Below, in pieces: positions 1-8,519 of a DNA stretch of 64,000 nucleotides. Position numbers and translations under genes: made by a program. The notes beneath the pieces are model-generated. The model worked only from the letters and a program-made list of their open reading frames with translations, did no database searches and had not been told where the DNA came from. The DNA comes from Verrucomicrobiota bacterium (GTDB taxonomy: Bacteria > Verrucomicrobiota > Verrucomicrobiia > Limisphaerales > J093), in the NCBI GenBank assembly GCA_022710935.1, contig JAKLFY010000030.1, positions 1 through 64,000 of the forward strand. Reading direction: 5' to 3'. Numbering within the stretch: position 1 is the stretch's first letter; every line of letters begins with the position of its first letter.

Positions 1-117
1 CAGGCGGTTGAGGGGATTTCGAAGGGCTCAGGCGAGGTATTTGGAGGTTTGTTTCCATCGCGGGCACGCGTCGGGACGGGCGTTTGCTGGAAATCCTCGC
101 CCCGCCTCGCTTAGGCG

Positions 118-1230
118 ATGATTTGGGTCATTGCTTATGGTTTGCAGGGATTGCATGCTCTCGGCTATCAACCGGACGCGCTGACCGCCGCCATGACCTG
201 GTACCTGGCCGAGACGCAATTGCCGGATGGCTCCTGGGCTGGTCTCGACTTCCGTCCGCCGATAAAAGCAGGGCAAATCATGGGAACCGCTCTCAGTGTG
301 AAGGCTCTGCTGGATTACCCCTCCGAGTACCGAACCCGGCCGGTCCAAGAACGCATCGCTCACGCCCGGCGTTGGCTGGAGCAGGCCCAGGCACCGGACT
401 TCACCCAAATGGTCTACCGGTATCTCGGCCTGGGCTGGGCGGGTGGCACTCCCTCCGAGCTGCAGTCAGAGATCAGCAATTTGCTCGCCCTGCAACGCGC
501 CGACGGTGGCTGGGCCCCCCCGGCAGGCCTGGAGAGCGATGCTTGGGCCACGGGACTGACTCTCACCGCGTTGCATGACGCAGACCGGCTGGTGCCCACC
601 GATGCAGCCTATCGACGAGGGGTCGAATTCCTTCTGCGCACTCAATTCGAGGATGGCTCTTGGTGGGTGAAAAGCCGCACCTGGCCCTTCCAGCCGCACT
701 TCGACAGCGGCTTCCCTCATGGCAAAGACCAGTGGATTTCCGCGAGCGGCACCTCTTTGGCCGTCATCGCCTTGCTGAATACGCTCGAACCGGTCGCTCC
801 CGGCAAGAGCTTCCCCTCGGCGCAAGAGCTGATCGCGAAATACAGCAAATCCGCCAGCCCCACGTCCGCCCCCGGATTGGTGTCAGCCAAGGAAGGCGCC
901 GCCCCCCCGACCGACGCGACCTTCGTGCGCGACATCAAGCCGATCTTCGAAAAGTCGTGCCTGGCCTGTCATGGTGGCGACAAGCCCAAGGGCGCTCTCG
1001 ACCTCGGAACCGTCGCCAATCTCATCAAGGGCGGCCAGAGTGGTCAACCGGCCATTATCCCAGGGCAACCCGACGCCAGTCCGTTGCTCCGATTTGTGCA
1101 GGACAGAATCAAAGACCTGGAAATGCCGCCGCTCGGCCGCCGAGCCAGGTACCCCGCCCTAACAAAAGCGGAAGTCGGGATGCTGCGTGACCGGATTCAG
1201 CACCAGGGCGATTTACCGGCCAAACCCTGA
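118..1230 (+). CDS. Terpene-cyclase-fold (alpha/alpha toroid) protein with C-terminal PSCyt1-type haem domain, 5'-truncated
   Basis: The first ~245 residues carry repeats typical of the squalene-hopene cyclase/prenyltransferase alpha-alpha toroid (LPDGSWAG near 37, RADGGWAPP near 130, FEDGSWW near 180). After a Pro/Ser/Ala-rich linker, residues ~265-370 match the planctomycete/verrucomicrobial cytochrome-c-like domain: FVRDIKPIFEKSCLACHGG with a CxxCH haem site, then a Pro-rich MPPLGRRA segment. No catalytic DxDD motif is visible. The protein starts mid-toroid: the reading frame is open upstream but has a TAG at 112-114, just before the ATG at 118, and no signal peptide is seen although haem attachment needs export. 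The 5' part has probably been lost or frameshifted. Inferred role: periplasmic redox or ligand-binding protein. Domain calls are firm; function is not. Confidence 0.6.
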   Translation: MIWVIAYGLQGLHALGYQPDALTAAMTWYLAETQLPDGSWAGLDFRPPIKAGQIMGTALSVKALLDYPSEYRTRPVQERIAHARRWLEQAQAPDFTQMVYRYLGLGWAGGTPSELQSEISNLLALQRADGGWAPPAGLESDAWATGLTLTALHDADRLVPTDAAYRRGVEFLLRTQFEDGSWWVKSRTWPFQPHFDSGFPHGKDQWISASGTSLAVIALLNTLEPVAPGKSFPSAQELIAKYSKSASPTSAPGLVSAKEGAAPPTDATFVRDIKPIFEKSCLACHGGDKPKGALDLGTVANLIKGGQSGQPAIIPGQPDASPLLRFVQDRIKDLEMPPLGRRARYPALTKAEVGMLRDRIQHQGDLPAKP

Positions 1231-1307
1231 GCGCCCGGAGAACCCGACCTCTGACCGGCAGGTCTGAGGTCGAGCCAGAGATTCCAGTTAGCTAACAGCA
1301 ACTCGAA

Positions 1308-1856
1308 ATGCGTAGGCAAGACCTCGACCGCTGGCGCGTCCTGTTGGCTCTCAGTGCGGCGACTTCCATTCATGCGGAAATGTCCTGGCCGCAATTTCGA
1401 GGCCCGAACGGGGCTGGCGTGGCGCCCAACGCCACGCCGCCGGTCCGCTTTGACCGGTCCACGAACCTGCTCTGGAGCACATCTGTTCCGATGGGACATT
1501 CGTCGCCGATCCTATGGAATGGGCACATCTTCTTGACGGCGATAGCGGAAGGCAAACTGCTCACGCTTTGACCGGACCGGCAGACTGGCAAGGACCTGTG
1601 GCGCCGCGTGGCGCCGGCTAGCCAACTTGAAAAGACCCACGAATTCAGCAACGCGGCCGCGTCGACACCGGTCACGGACGGGGAACGCGTTTACGTCTAT
1701 TTCGGATCCTGCGGGCTCCTGGCCTACAATTTCGCTGGCGAACAAGTCTGGACCCACCCCCTGCCTCTCCTGCCAAATCGCTACGGCACGGCCACGTCTC
1801 CGGTCGTGTTTGGCGGTCGCCGCCCTCGCCCAAGCAGGACTCCTTCTCTTTCTCCG
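1308..1856 (+). pseudogene. PQQ-like beta-propeller protein, decayed
   Basis: Begins with a short hydrophobic leader and then WPQFRGPNGAG, the hallmark start of exported PQQ-like quinoprotein beta-propellers of Planctomycetes/Verrucomicrobia. An in-frame TGA at 1569-1571 falls where relatives have a Cys before the LDRxTGK motif; the same frame then continues with DRQTGKDLWRR, TPVTDGERVYVYFGS and YGTATSPVVFGG. Homology stops after about 180 residues at ~1820, far short of the usual ~400+, and an ECF sigma N-terminus follows in the same frame. The single stop plus the 3' truncation indicate a dead gene. Nothing at the TGA suggests selenocysteine insertion. Confidence 0.65.
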
Positions 1857-2054
1857 ATGTCTGAAGTCACCCGTATCCTGGCGGCCATGGAACAGGGCGA
1901 ACGCCGAGCGGCCGAGGAGCTTCCGCCGCTCGTGTACCAGGAACCCAGGAACCTGGCCGCGGTGGGGATGAGGCGCGACCTGAGGCCACCTGAAGCCCTA
2001 GGCGGCAGGAGCGCCTATTCCGGTCATCAACAACGCGCGTCCCCGCGACCGTAA
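1857..2054 (+). pseudogene. N-terminal remnant of an ECF sigma-70 factor
   Basis: The ATG at 1857 opens a segment reading SEVTRILAAMEQGERRAAEE, then LVYQEPRNLAAV. This is the characteristic N-terminus (start of region 2) of the ECF sigma factors common in Planctomycetes and Verrucomicrobia. Similarity ends after ~38 residues; the remainder to the TAA looks like frameshifted sequence, and regions 2.4 and 4 are absent. It lies in the same frame as the preceding propeller remnant, so the two form a chance chimera. It may be translated as a 65-residue peptide but cannot act as a sigma factor. Confidence 0.55.
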
Positions 2055-2062
2055 CGCCGAAC

Positions 2063-2536
2063 TTAGTAGATGATGGTTCCTTCGATCGTGGCGCCGTAGG
2101 TCGTGGTCATGGTCATTGTCACCAAGTCAATCGTGACCTCGAAGTCTTCGAGTACGCTCCCAGGGAAGACGCTGCCGGTCGCACCCGCAAAGCGTCCCGT
2201 ACCGCCGGTTATGGGGAAGGCGCCCCCTTGTAACTCATAGAAAAACTGATCCCCGTTCGCGGCCGTGACGATCCCCTCATGCGACAACACGGTGAACGCA
2301 AAGGGGTCGAGAGACACCTCCATTTCTCCGGTCGTATAGACCGTGGAAAGTCCGAGGTGACTGTGGATTCCCGCGCCCGTGGTTTCATAGCTGCCACTGA
2401 CCAGATTGACGACGGTGGTGAACGTGCTCGAACCTTTGAACGATCGTGGCACGGGGTTCTTCTCGCTGCCGAGGGCCGAAAGGCCCAGGATGCACGCGCC
2501 GAGGGTGATCAGCATCAGAGGTTTGCTAACGATCAT
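2063..2536 (-). CDS. Small secreted GGTGRF-motif protein (copy A, left cassette)
   Basis: 157 residues from the ATG at 2536, chosen because it is preceded by a purine-rich GGAAAGGAAG site and because the paralogue at 14710 starts at the same point. Residues 1-24 are a signal peptide (basic start, then LMLITLGACILGL). The mature part is beta-rich, with a central ANGDQFFYELQGG block and GGTGRFAGATGS near residue 118. That motif is shared with barrel-like secreted proteins resembling the allene-oxide-cyclase/dirigent group, so the fold is an inference. It lies downstream of and on the same strand as the kinase at 2890-6318, and has its own long conserved leader. Function unknown; perhaps an exported target or ligand of the sigma/kinase pathway. 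Confidence 0.7.
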   Translation of the reverse strand: MIVSKPLMLITLGACILGLSALGSEKNPVPRSFKGSSTFTTVVNLVSGSYETTGAGIHSHLGLSTVYTTGEMEVSLDPFAFTVLSHEGIVTAANGDQFFYELQGGAFPITGGTGRFAGATGSVFPGSVLEDFEVTIDLVTMTMTTTYGATIEGTIIY

Positions 2537-2685
2537 AACTACTTCCTTTCCGTGTATTTGGTTTTGTTTTGCGGCGTTCTTCAGGGCGGAGGTGCTGTTT
2601 CTATCACCGGCGCACTGGCGTCGGCCCGCGCGTCCGTCCAAGGGCCGCAGGGGTAGTAATCAGGAAGAAGCTGAAAAGGTTACAG
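2537..2685 (-). promoter_or_regulatory. Conserved leader/promoter region of secreted-protein family (copy A)
   Basis: Read on the minus strand, this 149-bp stretch starts with a TGTAACCTTTTC box followed by CTTCTTCCT and TGCGGCCC. It ends with an A-rich run (AACGCCGCAAAACAAAACC) just before the ribosome-binding site. The same blocks in the same order occur upstream of the genes at 13337 and 14710. Conservation outside coding sequence suggests a shared promoter plus 5' untranslated region. Which bases are the promoter elements cannot be decided by eye. Confidence 0.5.
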
Positions 2686-2881
2686 AATCCCAGGGCATAG
2701 TCATGAAATGGAGCGGCGACGCCCGCCTGTGCCGGTAGGCAGTGCCCGTCGCCGGCAAACAGTGTCTTCACTGGTGCTGGCCGGGGACGAACCGTCCCCG
2801 CTCCGGCCTTTTTGCGTTCGTGAATTGGTCCTTACAGGATTATGGGTTCCCGCTTCGAGCTTTGTCGTGCGCTGCTCAGCC

Positions 2882-2944
2882 TCGAACGTTCAACGCGCAA
2901 CGTTCAACGCTGAGCCGGGAACCGGGAACCCTGAACCCTGAGCC
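2882..2944. repeat. Heptanucleotide array, nine units
   Basis: Nine back-to-back 7-nt units: TCGAACG, TTCAACG, CGCAACG, TTCAACG, CTGAGCC, GGGAACC, GGGAACC, CTGAACC, CTGAGCC. The array encodes the last ~17 residues and the stop codon of the minus-strand kinase at 2890-6318. The paralogous kinase at 8520-11939 lacks this tail and ends soon after the shared EEIEAAE block. Confidence 0.75.
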
Positions 2945-5900
2945 TTCTCCGCCGCCTCGATTTCTTCCCAGGATGGCGCTCGCCAAAACAACGTCCGGCC
3001 GCCAATGCCGATGGCAAAAAGGGTGTTGCCGTCGGGGGAAAAGCCAAGGCGGGCAAAGAAGCCCGCTTCGCCCGGCAGCGTCGCCATGTCCCGACCGGTG
3101 GCGACGTCCCAGACCTTGACGAGGCCCCGCGCGCTGCTGCCGGCGCTGACCAACCGCCGCGAGTCCGGTGAAAAGGTCAGGCCGTGTAAGGCACTCGCGT
3201 AAGCCACGCCGACGGTGGTGGTTTGTCTCGTCGCGATATCCCAAAGCGTGATCACGCCATTCAGCCCCGCGGCCGCAAACCATTTGCCGTCAGGGGAGAA
3301 TTTGACCAACGTCAGGCCTCCAGTACCGCATGGCAAGGAGTACCGAAACGTCCCGGTCAGGATGTCCCACCACGCCGCGGTTCCATCGCGGTAGGAGAAC
3401 GCCAGCGTCCGCTCGTCGCAGGACATGTCCGCAGTCAGCGGTTGCGTGACCTCGACGCCCCTCAGCTTGATTTCGCGCCACGACACCGATTCCCATAGTT
3501 TGAGGACGAACCGCCAGTCGGAACCATAGGCAGCGGAATGGAGATACTGTCCCCCCGGCGAGAACTGGGGGCCGATAATAAAGGCGGCTTCTGGATAGGC
3601 GAGATTGGTGACCAACCGATGAGCCGGGAAGTCCCAGACCTGGACGAAACCGTTCGTTTTGCTGAGCGCTAACCAACGTCCGTCTTTTGTCAGGTCTAAA
3701 CCTGTGTGACCTGTCCCCAAAAACGACAGGGTCTCGAGTTTTTGCAGCGTCGCCGCGTCCCACCGCGCGATTCCTGGCTCGGTCGAGTTGGCAGTCAGGA
3801 AGCTTTGGCCATTGGGCGCGTAAGCCAGACCGTAGCACCAGACCCCCGTACCCAACGACACGAAACGGCTGGCCGGACTTCGCTTCGGGTCCCAATAGCG
3901 CACCGTACCGTCCCTGGCGCCCGTCACGAGGTCTTTCCCATCGGGCGACCAGGCCACGGCCCAGATTTGAGCCGTGTTCCCCTGGAAGCGCCGAGGCTTG
4001 ATGTTGCCGGCAAGGTCCCAGTCCCAGAGGCGGAGGCTCTGGTCGGCGCTGACCGAGGCCAGGGTTTGGCCATCGGGTGAGAAGGCCAAGCCGGCGACCC
4101 AGTCGCTGTGTCCATTCAGAATCCGTTCGGTGCCCGCCTCCAGGTCCCACACATGCACGTTGGTGCAGCCGAATTCACACCCGGCAGCGAGCCGCCGCCC
4201 ATCAGGCGAGAACGCCAGCGCGGTGATCGCGCCGGCCGGCAGCGGCACCTGGAGCGCCGCCCTTTCCGTCCAGGACATGCGTTCCCACAACCGGATGCGC
4301 GGTTCGACCTCGCCGAGCGCCAGCCATCGACCGTCGGGGGAGAAGAGGATACAGCCGTAGTGGTCGGCATCCATTCTCCCCCGGCGTACACTCGGGAGGA
4401 CACCGACCGAATGCGGCTCTCGCTTTCCGGCCATGGCCTCCCCGGCCGAGGTCGCGTCTGCGACTATGGCCTCGAAGCGTTGCGCCGGCGAGACCGTGAT
4501 CGGCTTCGTGACGAAGTTCGTCAGAACGCTCTGCGAGCTAACGTTCCACACGCAACCGGTGCCGTTCTCGGCCAAGGTGGCTAACTGTTGGCCGTCGGGC
4601 GAGAACGACAGCGAGACCGCGAGGCCGGCGTGCGGCAGACGCGCGACCTCTTTCTGAGCACTCGGGTCCCAGAGAGTGACCACCGGCTGGCCACTGGCAT
4701 CGCGGTTGCCCCAGGCGAGGAGACCCCCTTGTGGCGAAAAGGCCAGGGCCTTGGAGGCTAGGTCCTCACCCGTAGCTTGCAGTTCGGCGACCGACCGTCC
4801 CGAAACGGCGTCCCAGAGAGCAACGGCACCCCCCTTGCGACGCACCGCCAGCCACTTGCCGTCCGGCGAGAACGCCAGCGCCCAGACCGCGTTGGAGTAC
4901 TGGCAGAGCGGGAAACGTTCCTCGCTAAGGCTGTGCGCCCAGAGGTAGCGCCATTCCCAACCACGGAGATCGATTTCAGATTTCAGATTTCGGATTTCGG
5001 ATTTGCCGGCGGGTCGGTGACGGTTGAGAAGTTCACGGGCGCGGCCCAGGTCGTGGTCTTCGAGGGCCTGCTGGACCAGGTTCATGTCGGTGGCGTAGGC
5101 ATTGCGCCGGGCAGTCAACTCGGCGGCCTTGGCTCGCTCCAACTGGCTGAAAATGCCCACAAACCCTCCGACAATCGCCAGCCCCAGGCCTGCGATCAGG
5201 CCCGCGACAAGGGGTTTGCGCCGACACCAACGCCACGTCTTGCCGACCGGGCCAAGCGGGCGAGCCAGGATCGGCCTCTGGTCGAGCCAACGCCCGAGTT
5301 CCTCAGCCAGGGCCTGCGCGCTGGGGTAGCGCCGGTCGGGTTCCTTTTCGAGGCACTTCAGGCAGATGGTCTCCAAGTCCGTGGGCACCGCGGGATTCAG
5401 CAGCCGGGGTCGGAGCGGGTCCTCATGCAGCACCCGCCGCAGGGTGTCGGCCAGCGCCTCGCCGACAAACGGCGGTCGCCCCGTGAACAGTTGGTAGAGG
5501 ATCGCCCCCAACGCGTAAACGTCGCTGCGGCGCCCGATCCGGCTGCGCTGACCGGCGGCCTGCTCCGGCGGGATGAAGGCGGGAGAGCCCAAGACCTGAC
5601 CGCTTAGCGTGATTTGGGAGGGGGGAGTGGAGAGTGATGAGTTGAGAGTTGAGAGTTGGGAGTCGGCGAGGCGCTTAGCCAGGCCAAAGTCGGTTACGCG
5701 CGGCTGATCGTTCTCGTCGATCAACACGTTCGAGGGCTTCAAATCCCGGTGCAGAATGCCGCGCTCGTGCGCGAAGTGGACCGCTTCGGCAATCGTCCGC
5801 ACCCAGCCCGCTGACCGCTTAAAATCCGAAACCCGAAACCCGAAACCCGAAATCACTTTGGCCAGCGTCGGTCCGGCCACATAGTCCATCACCAAGTAAT

Positions 5901-6318
5901 GCTGCCCCTCGGCGAGGCCAACCTCATGTACCGCGACGATGTTGGGGTGTTGCAGGCTGCCCGCCGTGACCGCCTCGGTCCGGAACCGATGGACCGTCTC
6001 CTTGTCCACCCACACGCTCAGGGACAAGACCTTCACCGCGACGTACCGATCCAGGCTGAGCTGCCTGGCTTTGTACACCACCCCCATGCCGCCTCGGCCG
6101 ATGCACTCGATCAATTCGTAGGCGCCCAGCCAACACGGCAACGCGCCGCCCAGCGGACCACTGGAGACCGAGAGAGTTGTTGGAGCTTCGGCAACGGGCG
6201 GTTGTTCCGCGACGGCCGCGTCGGCCGCCTGCCCCAGCAGACACTTGGGGCAGAGCCACAGCGGCGTGCCCGCGGGTAACACTGTCCCACACTGCGGACA
6301 TGTGCGTCTTGAGCTCAT
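2890..6318 (-). CDS. Ser/Thr protein kinase with WD40 repeats (left cassette)
   Basis: 1142 residues. Order: N-terminal zinc ribbon (CPQCG and CPKC, residues 8-28); Hanks-type kinase ~66-330 with glycine loop GRGGMGVVYKA, HRDLKPSN near 190 and DFGLAKRL; one membrane helix at ~366-391; then a C-terminal WD40 propeller of ten or more repeats (AFSPDGKWLA, WDxxxG) from ~460. Expected topology: kinase in the cytoplasm, propeller outside the membrane. It follows the ECF sigma gene after 28 bp, so the two are probably one operon; in this kinase-linked ECF group the kinase is thought to control the sigma factor. Heptamer arrays interrupt it at 2882, 4972, 5622 and 5823, all in linkers or at the tail. 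About three quarters of residues match the 8520 paralogue where I compared them. Confidence 0.9.
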   Translation of the reverse strand: MSSRRTCPQCGTVLPAGTPLWLCPKCLLGQAADAAVAEQPPVAEAPTTLSVSSGPLGGALPCWLGAYELIECIGRGGMGVVYKARQLSLDRYVAVKVLSLSVWVDKETVHRFRTEAVTAGSLQHPNIVAVHEVGLAEGQHYLVMDYVAGPTLAKVISGFGFRVSDFKRSAGWVRTIAEAVHFAHERGILHRDLKPSNVLIDENDQPRVTDFGLAKRLADSQLSTLNSSLSTPPSQITLSGQVLGSPAFIPPEQAAGQRSRIGRRSDVYALGAILYQLFTGRPPFVGEALADTLRRVLHEDPLRPRLLNPAVPTDLETICLKCLEKEPDRRYPSAQALAEELGRWLDQRPILARPLGPVGKTWRWCRRKPLVAGLIAGLGLAIVGGFVGIFSQLERAKAAELTARRNAYATDMNLVQQALEDHDLGRARELLNRHRPAGKSEIRNLKSEIDLRGWEWRYLWAHSLSEERFPLCQYSNAVWALAFSPDGKWLAVRRKGGAVALWDAVSGRSVAELQATGEDLASKALAFSPQGGLLAWGNRDASGQPVVTLWDPSAQKEVARLPHAGLAVSLSFSPDGQQLATLAENGTGCVWNVSSQSVLTNFVTKPITVSPAQRFEAIVADATSAGEAMAGKREPHSVGVLPSVRRGRMDADHYGCILFSPDGRWLALGEVEPRIRLWERMSWTERAALQVPLPAGAITALAFSPDGRRLAAGCEFGCTNVHVWDLEAGTERILNGHSDWVAGLAFSPDGQTLASVSADQSLRLWDWDLAGNIKPRRFQGNTAQIWAVAWSPDGKDLVTGARDGTVRYWDPKRSPASRFVSLGTGVWCYGLAYAPNGQSFLTANSTEPGIARWDAATLQKLETLSFLGTGHTGLDLTKDGRWLALSKTNGFVQVWDFPAHRLVTNLAYPEAAFIIGPQFSPGGQYLHSAAYGSDWRFVLKLWESVSWREIKLRGVEVTQPLTADMSCDERTLAFSYRDGTAAWWDILTGTFRYSLPCGTGGLTLVKFSPDGKWFAAAGLNGVITLWDIATRQTTTVGVAYASALHGLTFSPDSRRLVSAGSSARGLVKVWDVATGRDMATLPGEAGFFARLGFSPDGNTLFAIGIGGRTLFWRAPSWEEIEAAEKAQGSGFPVPGSALNVAR
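4972..5006. repeat. Heptanucleotide array (GATTTCR), five units
   Basis: Units GATTTCA, GATTTCA, GATTTCG, GATTTCG, GATTTGC. They lie in the linker between the membrane helix and the WD40 propeller of the left kinase, encoding a charged KSEIRNLKSEI stretch. The right kinase has a different heptamer family (CCATCAA) at the same protein position. Confidence 0.75.
5622..5663. repeat. Heptanucleotide array (TGAGAGT-like), six units
   Basis: Units GGGGAGT, GGAGAGT, GATGAGT, TGAGAGT, TGAGAGT, TGGGAGT: 42 nt, a multiple of 21, so it keeps the reading frame. It encodes a Ser/Leu/Thr-rich insertion after the DFGLAKRL motif, in the kinase activation segment. The right paralogue has no array here and is about 13 residues shorter at this point. 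Confidence 0.7.
5823..5855. repeat. Heptanucleotide array (AACCCGA), four units plus partial
   Basis: Units AATCCGA, AACCCGA, AACCCGA, AACCCGA and a partial AATCA. It encodes the GFGFRVSDF stretch in the kinase domain hinge. The paralogue has a four-unit CGGATTT array at the homologous place (9034-9061), so this insertion probably predates the duplication. Confidence 0.7.
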
Positions 6319-6346
6319 CGGTGGTTTCGTTCTGAACCGATGTGGC

Positions 6347-7096
6347 TCACCCCGAGAACGCCGCCCGGAGACTGCGCAACTCTTCTTCGAGATCAGCCGG
6401 GGTGTGCACGGTGTGCGCCACCTGCTCCCGCAGCAGGTCCCGATACCGCCGGCGCAGGCGATGCACCGCGACTTTCATCGCGCCCTCCGTCATCCGCAGA
6501 CCGGCGCCCAGCTCGGCGTAGGTCAGGTCGGCCTTGTCGCCGGACAAGAACGTTCGGAGTCGTAGGAAGAGACTCTTCTTACCTTCCAAGCTGTATTCTT
6601 CCTCGATGCGTTGGTAAGTCGTCTCGATCAAGTTCGCCGCCCAGGCCCGATCGAACAGACGATCCGGCGAATTCAGATCGGCGGCGTCCAAGCGATAGCG
6701 TTGTTCGGCCTTCTCGCCGTCAAAGGGAACGTGCCGGCTGGTGCCGCCGCGTTTCCCCGCGGAATCCCGTTCCTGTTCGTTCAGGAGAAAGCGCTTTACC
6801 GCGCAGAGAAGGAACCAGCGGAATCTGCCTCGCTCCGGATGCACCGCCGCCAGATAGTCCTTGGCCAGCAGCCGGGCAAAGAACTCTTGGGTCAGGTCTT
6901 CGGCATTCGCCGGCGAATACCCGGAACTGCGTACGTAAGCATACAGTGGATACCAGTAGGTCCGGCACAACTCTTCGAGAGCGGCGTCCGCCTGGGGCGA
7001 CGGCGCTCCGCCTGCCGCCAGCACGACGCTCCAATGGGTCGTGGTGAACTCACAAGGCACATCCGCGGCCCTCGGGGGGCGGACTTCCTGGGACAT
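6347..7096 (-). CDS. ECF-type sigma-70 factor (left cassette)
   Basis: 249 residues from the ATG at 7096 (MSQEVRPP). The upstream open frame lacks similarity to the paralogue, so this start is preferred. Region 2 is recognisable from THWSVVLAAG through CRTYWYPLYAYVR and DLTQEFFARLL; region 4 from TYAELGAGLRMTEGAMKVAVHRLRRRYRDLL. This is the ECF group that co-occurs with membrane Ser/Thr kinases in Planctomycetes and Verrucomicrobia. The kinase gene follows 28 bp downstream. The right-hand paralogue (7705-8454) has exactly the same length and is transcribed divergently. No anti-sigma gene is adjacent, so control through the kinase is the likely alternative. Confidence 0.88.
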   Translation of the reverse strand: MSQEVRPPRAADVPCEFTTTHWSVVLAAGGAPSPQADAALEELCRTYWYPLYAYVRSSGYSPANAEDLTQEFFARLLAKDYLAAVHPERGRFRWFLLCAVKRFLLNEQERDSAGKRGGTSRHVPFDGEKAEQRYRLDAADLNSPDRLFDRAWAANLIETTYQRIEEEYSLEGKKSLFLRLRTFLSGDKADLTYAELGAGLRMTEGAMKVAVHRLRRRYRDLLREQVAHTVHTPADLEEELRSLRAAFSG

Positions 7097-7704
7097 GGAG
7101 CGGTTTATACCGCCGGACCACCGCCAGGGAAAGGCCAAAGCGAAACCGTTTTCGAGACTGGTTGGCGGAGAGAGTCTGCCGTGAACTTCGTCGAATTCAG
7201 CGGGAAAATCCCGACGATGGGCTCTCAGATTTCGTTGCCTACGTTTGCCGACAAGACACATGCTGAAACGCTGCGGCCACGCACCATTAGCAAATAGCGG
7301 TCAACATGCGTCTGACCCTTGGAAACATTGGGTCTTCTGGCGGTTTGGCCACTGTGGCGAGTGATTGAAGGTTGTTTGTGCGGCACAACCACCAGGTGCA
7401 GTGGCGCTTGTTCGCGCATTGCTAAAGCAGGAGTTACCTTCCCGTGGCTCGAACCCGGTTACGGACACCGAGCGATTCAATGGTTCGGGTGAGAACGCGA
7501 TCGAGGCTTGGCCCCCGGAAGAAATGGCTACCCATCCCTTACTGCGACCGAAGGCGGCAGCCTCGAGAGTTCCGGTCGGGTCCATTTCTACGCTTGCTAA
7601 ACAGCCTCCGTTGGCGGTACTCAGGACTTGAGTTTCAGCCCGCTGGTGCGCAGCAAGCGTCCGGATTTGGACTGCGCGCCTCGGGGCAGCGAGAGGAGAC
7701 CGGT
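7097..7704. promoter_or_regulatory. Divergent intergenic region between the two sigma/kinase cassettes
   Basis: 608 bp with no credible gene; open frames across it show no recognisable domain. It must contain the promoters for both divergent sigma genes, but no strong -35/-10 pair stands out, as expected if ECF-type promoters are used. It contains a dispersed repeat at 7300-7387. Confidence 0.5.
7300..7387. repeat. Dispersed ~88-bp repeat, copy 1
   Basis: Starts GTCAACATGCG, then TGACCCTTGGAAACATTG, TTCTGGCGGTTTGGCC, and ends GGTTGTTTGTGCGGCACA. The same blocks at the same spacing occur at 45611-45699 (about 70% identical by eye). No coding function is apparent; it could be a mobile-element end or a regulatory module. 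Confidence 0.6.
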
Positions 7705-8454
7705 ATGGAGACTGCGGAGAGCTGCTGCAAATCGGCAGCGCGAACCAGCGCTCAGTTTCCCGGCACGCACTGGAGCGTCGTGCTGGCAGCCGGGGATCCG
7801 CAGTCGCCCGCGTCCGCTCGAGCCCTCGAAACCCTCTGCCGCACTTACTGGTTCCCGCTCTACGCGTTTCTCCGCCGGCGGGGATCCTCCACTGAAGACG
7901 CGCAGGATTTGACACAGGAGTTCCTCGCGCGCCTCCTGTCCACCCACGCCTTGAGCGCCATGGAGCAGGCGAAGGGGCGGTTCCGCTCGTTCTTGCTCGC
8001 CTCGCTCAATCACTTTCTCGCCAACGAATGGGATAAGGCCCGCACCCTTAAACGGGGGGGAGGCCAGCCGATCGTGTCCCTGGACGCGGCTGAAAGCCGT
8101 TATCGGGTCGAACCGAGCGAGTGCCTGTCGCCGGACTGCATCTTCGCACGCCAATGGGCGCTGACGCTGCTGGCCCAGGTCGTCGTCCACCTGCGCGAGG
8201 ACTATCACGCCGCCGGGAAAGGCGCGCTCTTCGAGGCTCTGCAGATCTATCTCTCGGGCGAGAAAGGCCTGCCTCCCTACCGCGAGACGGCCACTGGGCT
8301 GGGGCTGAGTTGCGACGCGCTCAAGAAGGCGGTCGAGCGCCTCCGCCACCGGTACGGCGAACTCTTGCGAGAGGAGATTGCTCACACCGTCAGCGATCCA
8401 GCCGAGGTGGACGAGGAAATCCGCTACCTGCGGAGCGTGTTGGCCTCGCCATGA
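7705..8454 (+). CDS. ECF-type sigma-70 factor (right cassette)
   Basis: 249 residues from the ATG at 7705, preceded by GAGAGGAGA. It has the same architecture as the left-cassette factor: THWSVVLAAGD, CRTYWFPLYAFLRRRG, DLTQEFLARLL in region 2 and PYRETATGLGLSCDALKKAV in region 4. The two differ at many positions, so the duplication is not recent. The kinase gene starts 65 bp downstream on the same strand, suggesting cotranscription. Role by family: transcription initiation at a dedicated promoter set under kinase control. Confidence 0.88.
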   Translation: METAESCCKSAARTSAQFPGTHWSVVLAAGDPQSPASARALETLCRTYWFPLYAFLRRRGSSTEDAQDLTQEFLARLLSTHALSAMEQAKGRFRSFLLASLNHFLANEWDKARTLKRGGGQPIVSLDAAESRYRVEPSECLSPDCIFARQWALTLLAQVVVHLREDYHAAGKGALFEALQIYLSGEKGLPPYRETATGLGLSCDALKKAVERLRHRYGELLREEIAHTVSDPAEVDEEIRYLRSVLASP

Positions 8455-8519
8455 TCGCTGTCACCTTTGGCCGGGAAACCTTCTGTAATGACTGGACGTC
8501 GATTGAGTTGAAGCACGCC

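Noticed and set aside
1569-1571. In-frame TGA at a Cys position, possible selenocysteine
   Set aside because: The gene is also truncated and fused downstream, no SECIS-like hairpin was apparent after the codon, and PQQ-like propellers are not known selenoproteins.
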